The position numbers and the translations under genes were made by a program. Shown here piece after piece: positions 1 through 5,399 of a stretch of 5,399 nucleotides of DNA (the first letter of the stretch is position 1; every line of letters starts with the position of its first letter). A model generated the notes under the pieces. That model was given only the letters and a program-made list of their open reading frames with translations, had not been told where the DNA came from and did no database searches. The stretch is from Burkholderiales bacterium (GTDB lineage: Bacteria > Pseudomonadota > Gammaproteobacteria > Burkholderiales > Burkholderiaceae_D), in the NCBI GenBank assembly GCA_016197345.1, contig JACPVY010000245.1, positions 1-5,399 on the forward strand. The letters run 5' to 3'.

Positions 1-120
1 ACAACATTTAAAAAATAAATAACCTCCTCTTCCAACAAAGTGGCGTAGTTCTTTCTAAATCTCAATTTCGATTCGCTTTTGATTCTTTTTCGTTTATTCT
101 CAGGATTAACTTCAATAAAA
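1..120. other. AT-rich left edge, downstream of the terminator
   Basis: By count 35 of 120 bases are G or C (about 29%), compared with 34 of 60 (57%) in 121-180. On the minus strand the channel frame stays open across it. AGGAGG (23-28), a strong Shine-Dalgarno match, precedes an ATG at 5-7 by 15 bases. The spacing is longer than ideal, so a following gene starting at the window edge is only a possibility. Confidence 0.5.
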
Positions 121-1073
121 CACGCCGCGGGTGCGGCGATGCCATCCTCTACGGTGTCATGAAATTTGGTGAAATCCATGATGACTTCATTGCTGTGTGG
201 GGTAGCAGTGATGATATCGACAAAACGCTGACCAAAGAGGATTTCGTGCGCGGCATAGCTATGTCTGGCATGCACTGTGTCGCTCAGCGTATCATCTTGC
301 CCCGACATCGAGATCGAAATGCCCGCATCTTGCGCCACTAAATCGACAGCGCTCAAGCCATATAGCGGGCTATTGTGATCGATTTTATGCATGATGGTCC
401 AGCTTAGCGCAAACACACCGGTACGCTCACGCTCAAGCTTCAATTCATAAAAACGGTTGAAAGTCGTGCCCTCTTTTGTCAACTCGCTACGCACAAAAGT
501 CATGTGTACTGACGCCTCCAAAATCATGTTGTTGCGCTCATTTGCCGCGCGCAACATCAAGGTGGGGACACCATTGAAATGGGTGATGACCGCGACTTTA
601 GAAAATTCGATGCGCGCAGTTGGCCGCGCAAAGCGGGCAAACACAAGGCCAGTGATAACGGCAATTCCCATCATGCCCAGCAAAATTTCGATGGAGGCGA
701 TGACATGTCCCGGAAACGTCGCCGGGCTCATATTGCCATAGCCGACCGTTGCCAAGGTTTCAATCGAAAAAAAGTACAGATCGAGAAAACTACCCGGTTT
801 AACGTTATTGACCGAGCCGGGGAAGAGGTAATACAAGCAAGCGAAGAGTAAATTGACACTCAGATAGAGCGTCGTCACAAATAGCAAAAAACGCGGCCAT
901 GTCAGGCGCAATATCCAATGATAAGTATCGGCCCAATACCATTTCCGATAGCCATAGCGATTCAACTGCATATTGCCGATTTTGACGCCAGTGCGCACAA
1001 TGGGTCGATTGCATTTGCTTTCAGCAGAGGGTGGCGCGGTGCTACCCTCTGTACTATGTTTCTGCTTTGCCAT
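1..1073 (-). CDS. KirBac-type inward-rectifier potassium channel (3' end runs off window)
   Basis: The frame gives 357 residues with no stop before the window edge. It is an inner-membrane K+ channel of the prokaryotic inward-rectifier (Kir) family, which works as a tetramer. Seen in order: a hydrophilic N-terminus, an amphipathic slide helix (about 45-58, WYWADTYHWILRL), TM1 (about 60-83), the pore helix and selectivity filter TVGYG (109-113, followed by NMSP), TM2 (about 121-147) ending in LVFARFARP, then a cytoplasmic immunoglobulin-like Kir domain (about 150-307) with LMLRAANER, SWTIMHKID and DFTKFHDT. The ATG at 1071-1073 has AGAGG five bases upstream and lies 33 bases after def, so co-transcription is likely. 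KirBac proteins usually end shortly after the FHDT region. Here the frame continues at least 50 residues through a probable terminator into a K/R-rich, AT-rich tail, which suggests a lost stop, a frameshift or a chimeric junction. The family assignment is very sure; the natural C-terminus is not. Confidence 0.93.
   Translation of the reverse strand, partial: MAKQKHSTEGSTAPPSAESKCNRPIVRTGVKIGNMQLNRYGYRKWYWADTYHWILRLTWPRFLLFVTTLYLSVNLLFACLYYLFPGSVNNVKPGSFLDLYFFSIETLATVGYGNMSPATFPGHVIASIEILLGMMGIAVITGLVFARFARPTARIEFSKVAVITHFNGVPTLMLRAANERNNMILEASVHMTFVRSELTKEGTTFNRFYELKLERERTGVFALSWTIMHKIDHNSPLYGLSAVDLVAQDAGISISMSGQDDTLSDTVHARHSYAAHEILFGQRFVDIITATPHSNEVIMDFTKFHDTVEDGIAAPAACFIEVNPENKRKRIKSESKLRFRKNYATLLEEEVIYFLNV
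123..138 (-). terminator. Rho-independent terminator candidate at the end of the cluster
   Basis: CGCCGC (123-128) and GCGGCG (133-138) form a perfect 6-bp GC stem with a four-base loop. On the minus strand the stem is followed by TGTTTTATT (114-122). This is the usual shape of an intrinsic terminator and lies where the potassium channel gene would be expected to end. The annotated channel frame nevertheless reads straight through it as GIAAPAACFIE. Confidence 0.6.
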
Positions 1074-1083
1074 CCTTACCTCT
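1074..1083 (-). promoter_or_regulatory. Ribosome binding site of the potassium channel gene
   Basis: On the minus strand AGAGG (1079-1083) is followed by TAAGG directly before the ATG at 1071-1073. This supports initiation at that ATG over the next in-frame Met (residue 35), which would remove part of the region leading to the slide helix. Confidence 0.7.
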
Positions 1084-1106
1084 GCACCTTCACTTGCGGC
1101 CTGTCA

Positions 1107-1643
1107 TCAATCGTCTTGATTCGGGTCCATGCCGGGAAATAAGACTTCGGTAAAGCCAAACTGACTCATATCCGTCATCCGCATCGGGTAGAGCTTGCCG
1201 ATTAAATGGTCGCACTCATGTTGCACCACGCGCGCATGGAAACCATCGGCTTCGCGCACGATTTTTTCGCCATATTGATCAAAACCTTCATAGCGCAAAC
1301 GGGTGTGGCGTGGCACGAGGCCGCGCATACCGGGGACAGACAAGCACCCTTCCCAGCCATCCTCCATTTCGTCGTCCAGCATCGTCAACACTGGATTGAG
1401 CAAGACCGTTTGCGGTACTGCTGGCGCATCGGGGTAGCGTGGGCTATCGGCAAAGCCAAAAATCACCAATTGCAAATTGACACCGATTTGTGGCGCGGCA
1501 AGGCCGACACCACTCGCCGCACGCATGGTGACAAACATGTCAGCGATTAATTCATGCAATTCTGGGGTGTCAAATTGCGTCACGGGTTCGGCCACGCGCA
1601 GCAAGCGCGGATCGCCCATTTTTAAGATTTCGCGCACAGTCAT
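1107..1643 (-). CDS. def: Peptide deformylase
   Basis: A 178-residue metalloenzyme that removes the formyl group from the N-terminal methionine of nascent proteins, in the cytosol near the ribosomal exit tunnel. All three family signatures are intact: GVGLAAPQ (45-52), EGCLSVPG (98-105; Cys100 is a metal ligand) and the zinc/iron-binding helix HECDH (142-146; His142 and His146 ligands, Glu143 catalytic). The length is normal for a type I bacterial deformylase. The ATG at 1641-1643 overlaps the galU TGA (1640-1642) as ATGA, with GAGGA eight bases upstream (1652-1656) inside the end of galU, so translation is probably coupled to galU. No formyltransferase gene (fmt) is next to it, and many Burkholderiales carry a second def beside fmt. 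This copy is therefore likely to be a paralogue outside the def-fmt operon; that last point is inference from family knowledge. Confidence 0.96.
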   Translation of the reverse strand: MTVREILKMGDPRLLRVAEPVTQFDTPELHELIADMFVTMRAASGVGLAAPQIGVNLQLVIFGFADSPRYPDAPAVPQTVLLNPVLTMLDDEMEDGWEGCLSVPGMRGLVPRHTRLRYEGFDQYGEKIVREADGFHARVVQHECDHLIGKLYPMRMTDMSQFGFTEVLFPGMDPNQDD

Positions 1644-2536
1644 TCTTCGAATCCTCGACCTTCATGCAACTCACTTAAAAATGCTTTGAATTCGCTACCG
1701 GTTTCAGCGTGCTTCATGCCCATTGCTACGGTGGCTTTCAAATAGCCGAGTTTCGAGCCACAATCGTAACGTGTCCCTGCATAGCGATACGCTAAAACGC
1801 GTTCTTCTTTCATCAAGGCGGCGATGCCGTCGGTGAGTTGAATCTCGCCACCCGCACCTGTCCCTAAATTTTCCAAGAAATCAAAAATCCGCGGCGACAG
1901 CACATAGCGGCCGACCACGGCCAAGGTCGATGGTGCATTTTCTGGCTTGGGTTTTTCGACGATGCCATCCACCAATTCCAAATCAGGACGATACGGGGTG
2001 GCGCTGACGATGCCGTATTGCTTGGTATTGGCGCGTGGCACATCATGTACCGCCAGCACGCTACTGCCTTCATATGAAAAGACGTCCGTCATTTGCTTGA
2101 GCACGGCAGGTGTATCGCCATCGACATCCATAAAATCGTCAGCCAAAATGACGGCAAATGGTTCGTCGCCAATCACTGAACGGGCGCATAGCACAGCATG
2201 ACCCAAGCCTAGCGGTGCCGATTGACGGATATAAATGCACGTAATGTGTTTCGGAATCACTTTTTGCACGTATTCCAGCAATTGGGTTTTGCCAGCGGCT
2301 TCTAATTCGGCTTCCAATTCGTAGGCTTTGTCGAAATGATCTTCAATAGCGCGCTTATTGCGGCCAGTGATAAAGATCATTTCCGTAATGCCTGCGGCGA
2401 CCGCTTCTTCAACGGCATATTGAATCAAGGGCTTATCTACGATAGGCAACATTTCCTTCGGTTGCGCCTTGGTGGCAGGCAAAAAACGGCTACCTAAGCC
2501 CGCGACGGGGAAGACTGCTTTTCTGATTTTTTTCAT
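1640..2536 (-). CDS. galU: UTP-glucose-1-phosphate uridylyltransferase (UDP-glucose pyrophosphorylase)
   Basis: A 298-residue cytosolic nucleotidyltransferase that makes UDP-glucose and pyrophosphate from UTP and glucose-1-phosphate. It feeds lipopolysaccharide core, exopolysaccharide and galactose metabolism. The sequence opens with the family's nucleotide-binding signature ([20 protein letters not shown], 12-31). It goes on with LGLGHAV (109-115), the metal-binding LADDF (131-135), VEKPKP (193-198), GRYVL (209-213), GGEIQLTD (229-236) and [12 protein letters not shown] (257-268). Length and order match bacterial GalU, and no key motif is missing. The ATG at 2534-2536 has AAGGA eight bases upstream (2545-2549). 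Its last codon overlaps the first codon of def. It lies 140 bases after ligA, with an unusual repeat in the gap, so it may be co-transcribed with ligA or have its own promoter; I see no convincing -35/-10 pair. Confidence 0.97.
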   Translation of the reverse strand: MKKIRKAVFPVAGLGSRFLPATKAQPKEMLPIVDKPLIQYAVEEAVAAGITEMIFITGRNKRAIEDHFDKAYELEAELEAAGKTQLLEYVQKVIPKHITCIYIRQSAPLGLGHAVLCARSVIGDEPFAVILADDFMDVDGDTPAVLKQMTDVFSYEGSSVLAVHDVPRANTKQYGIVSATPYRPDLELVDGIVEKPKPENAPSTLAVVGRYVLSPRIFDFLENLGTGAGGEIQLTDGIAALMKEERVLAYRYAGTRYDCGSKLGYLKATVAMGMKHAETGSEFKAFLSELHEGRGFEE

Positions 2537-2544
2537 TTTTTCAT

Positions 2545-2549
2545 TCCTT
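2545..2549 (-). promoter_or_regulatory. Ribosome binding site of galU
   Basis: AAGGA on the minus strand lies eight bases before the galU ATG. Another ATG (2542-2544) lies within this stretch but is out of frame, opens only ATG-AAA-AAA-TGA, and sits too close to the AAGGA to be used well. Confidence 0.55.
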
Positions 2550-2610
2550 CTTCACTATTGTTATATTGGTGCTTTGGTATTGCTATCTTGGCTCTGGTTC
2601 ATGCATCGCG

Positions 2611-2637
2611 AAGGGCGCTAAGGGCGCTAAGGGCGAT
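2611..2637. repeat. Three tandem 9-bp direct repeats
   Basis: The unit AAGGGCGCT occurs at 2611-2619 and 2620-2628, and again at 2629-2637 with one change (AAGGGCGAT). The array lies between ligA and galU and is non-coding in the annotated frames. Such an array can change in copy number by slippage. Two of the units also supply alternative left arms for the inverted repeat that follows. Confidence 0.8.
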
Positions 2638-2663
2638 ACGTCGGACGACGAATAGCCTTAGCG
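2616..2663. repeat. Intercistronic inverted repeat with nested hairpin
   Basis: CGCTAAGG (2616-2623 and again 2625-2632) is exactly complementary in inverted orientation to CCTTAGCG (2656-2663), giving an 8-bp stem with two possible registers. A smaller stem, CGTC (2639-2642) with GACG (2647-2650) around a four-base loop, sits inside. It starts 13 bases after the ligA stop on the transcribed strand and is not followed by a T run, so it is a poor intrinsic terminator. A role in mRNA stability or processing between ligA and galU is possible but unproven. Confidence 0.6.
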
Positions 2664-2676
2664 AGGCCATCTATGC

Positions 2677-4788
<2,112 letters not shown>

Positions 4789-4826
4789 TTAGCATGGCAT
4801 TGCAGATTGTGCTGGCATGTAGTGGA

Positions 4827-4860
4827 AAGATGGGTAGCAGCCTAAGCTACTATCCATCTT
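4827..4860. repeat. Imperfect hairpin in the ligA leader
   Basis: AAGATGG (4827-4833) pairs with CCATCTT (4854-4860), and GTAGC (4834-4838) with GCTAC (4846-4850). Three bases (TAT, 4851-4853) bulge on one side and the loop has seven bases. On the minus strand it is followed only by CC and mixed sequence, so termination is weak at best. Confidence 0.55.
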
Positions 4861-4876
4861 GATCATCGGTAATGGT

Positions 4877-4889
4877 GGGCAACTTGCCC
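4877..4889. repeat. Short perfect inverted repeat
   Basis: GGGCAA and TTGCCC flank a single central base, forming a small dyad next to the larger palindrome. It could be an operator half-site pair or a tight hairpin; nothing in the sequence decides between these. Confidence 0.4.
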
Positions 4890-4927
4890 GTAAAGCGACG
4901 TGCTATATATAGCACGCCTTACGTTTT
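4889..4927 (+). terminator. Extended palindrome with T run, possible plus-strand intrinsic terminator
   Basis: The core CGTGCTATATATAGCACG (4899-4916) is a perfect 18-bp palindrome. Outside it, CGTAA-A-G (4889-4895) can pair with CTTACG (4918-4923) with one bulged A. Five to six T residues follow on the plus strand (4923-4928 region). On the minus strand, the direction of all genes here, the hairpin is preceded by the A run and not followed by T. It therefore reads as a terminator only for antisense transcription coming from ligA towards zipA. An operator or a cruciform-prone element is an alternative. Confidence 0.35.
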
Positions 4928-4970
4928 TCCCTTTGGCAATAACCTACTAGCTCAACCCGCAGAGCCGTCG

Positions 4971-5369
4971 TCAATTGAACAAGCGCAGAGCGCGGGTCGA
5001 GCCTGCGGGAATTTGCGAGGCTTGCATTTCGCCATAAAACGATTGCACTTGCGCACCAATTTCCGCTAATTGCGCATCCGATAACACTTGATTGCCGTCA
5101 TCGACGATACAAGCATCTAAGCGACTAGCCAAACTGCGCGCACAAGCGGCCATCGCACCAAAACCATCTTTTTCAGGCGCCACGCACGGCACATCGAGCA
5201 ATAAAGTTAAGCGCGAAGTCGTCTCAGCGGCAACGGTGACATTGGTCGAAAGCGAAAACAAAAAGCTGCCCGCACCGTCAGGCATGACGAAACGACCATC
5301 TGGCCGCACATCAAATCCTTGTTTTTCCAGCGCAATCAATAAGGTGTTAATCGCCCATGGGCTAAATCT
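4971..5369 (-). pseudogene. zipA: Cell division protein ZipA, C-terminal FtsZ-binding domain only (5' part missing)
   Basis: This stop-to-stop frame encodes 132 residues that match the end of betaproteobacterial ZipA, which anchors FtsZ filaments to the inner membrane at the division site. Seen: WAINTLLIALEKQGF, DGRFVMPDGAGSFLFSL, LTLLLDVPCV, then CARSLASRLDACIVDDG, LSDAQLAEIGAQV, and the ending IPAGSTRALRLFN. The first part of the FtsZ-binding domain, the linker and the N-terminal membrane anchor are absent. Just upstream the same frame has TAA stops (5370-5372 and further on), and the DNA turns very AT-rich. No ATG occurs in the first 25 codons; only a TTG at 5337-5339 could serve as a start, and it would cut into the fold. 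Position before ligA fits zipA. Recognition of the domain is fairly sure. Whether the break is a real deletion or insertion, a frameshift, or an assembly fault cannot be told here. Confidence 0.75.
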
Positions 5370-5399
5370 TTAATTTTAGCAAATAAATTAAACTTTATA
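5361..5399. other. AT-rich right edge with small inverted repeat at the zipA break
   Basis: Positions 5370-5399 contain only three G or C bases in 30. GCTAAA (5361-5366) and TTTAGC (5375-5380) form an inverted repeat across the point where the zipA frame stops. No gene can be called: one minus-strand frame is open here (reading IKFNLFAKIKDL before ending at 5336-5338), but it does not resemble ZipA. Confidence 0.45.

Larger units (their letters stand above)
2537..2676. other. ligA-galU intergenic region
   Basis: These 140 bases contain no gene. On the ligA side are three near-identical 9-bp direct repeats (2611-2637) and a hairpin-forming inverted repeat (2616-2663). On the galU side is an AT-rich stretch with the galU ribosome binding site. 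A TATAAC-like hexamer occurs in the AT-rich part on the minus strand but has no recognisable -35 at the right distance, so I do not call a promoter. Confidence 0.6.

Noticed and set aside
457..741. Plus-strand open frames opposite the potassium channel gene (such as 159-341, 457-741 and 579-851).
   Set aside because: They lie antisense to a frame with full KirBac motifs, lack ribosome binding sites, and their products show no recognisable features.
2533..2544. A three-codon reading frame (ATG-AAA-AAA-TGA) overlapping the galU start on the minus strand.
   Set aside because: The ATG sits directly against the AAGGA, too close for normal initiation, and it is most easily explained by chance in an A-rich stretch.
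2611..2637. The tandem 9-bp units as a CRISPR array.
   Set aside because: The units are adjacent with no spacers and far too short.
4899..4916. The TATATA-centred palindrome as a LexA (SOS) box.
   Set aside because: It lacks the CTGT...ACAG ends of the LexA consensus, and ligA is not a usual SOS gene.

Overview
The window is a piece of a housekeeping gene cluster read entirely from the minus strand. In transcription order (high to low coordinate) it holds the 3' part of zipA (4971-5369, broken at its 5' side), ligA (2677-4758), galU (1640-2536), def (1107-1643) and a KirBac-type inward-rectifier potassium channel gene (1-1073, running off the window). The protein sequences, the order zipA-ligA-galU-def and a base composition near 50% GC point to a betaproteobacterium of the order Burkholderiales. 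The family Oxalobacteraceae, for example an Undibacterium- or Herminiimonas-like organism, is a reasonable guess, but it rests on recall and not on a search.

Layout: galU and def overlap by four bases (ATGA), and the channel gene begins 33 bases after def with its own good ribosome binding site, so galU-def-kir looks like one transcript. A 140-base gap with a 9-bp tandem repeat and a long-range hairpin separates ligA from galU. A 212-base gap with three inverted repeats, one a perfect 18-bp palindrome, separates zipA from ligA. A GC-rich hairpin with a T-rich tail lies at 123-138, where transcription of the cluster would be expected to end.

The genes serve unrelated core functions: FtsZ tethering at the division septum (ZipA), sealing of DNA nicks with NAD+ (LigA), synthesis of UDP-glucose for envelope sugars (GalU), removal of the N-formyl group from new proteins (Def), and potassium conductance across the inner membrane (KirBac). 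I see no sign that they form a new system.

The odd parts are the two ends. GC falls abruptly from about 57% to below 30% left of position 121, and to about 10% right of position 5370. At the left break the channel reading frame runs through its apparent terminator into a basic, AT-rich tail with no stop. At the right break the zipA frame meets several in-frame stops and its N-terminal part is absent. This looks like Burkholderiales DNA with a break at each edge, caused either by real rearrangement or insertion or by assembly error.
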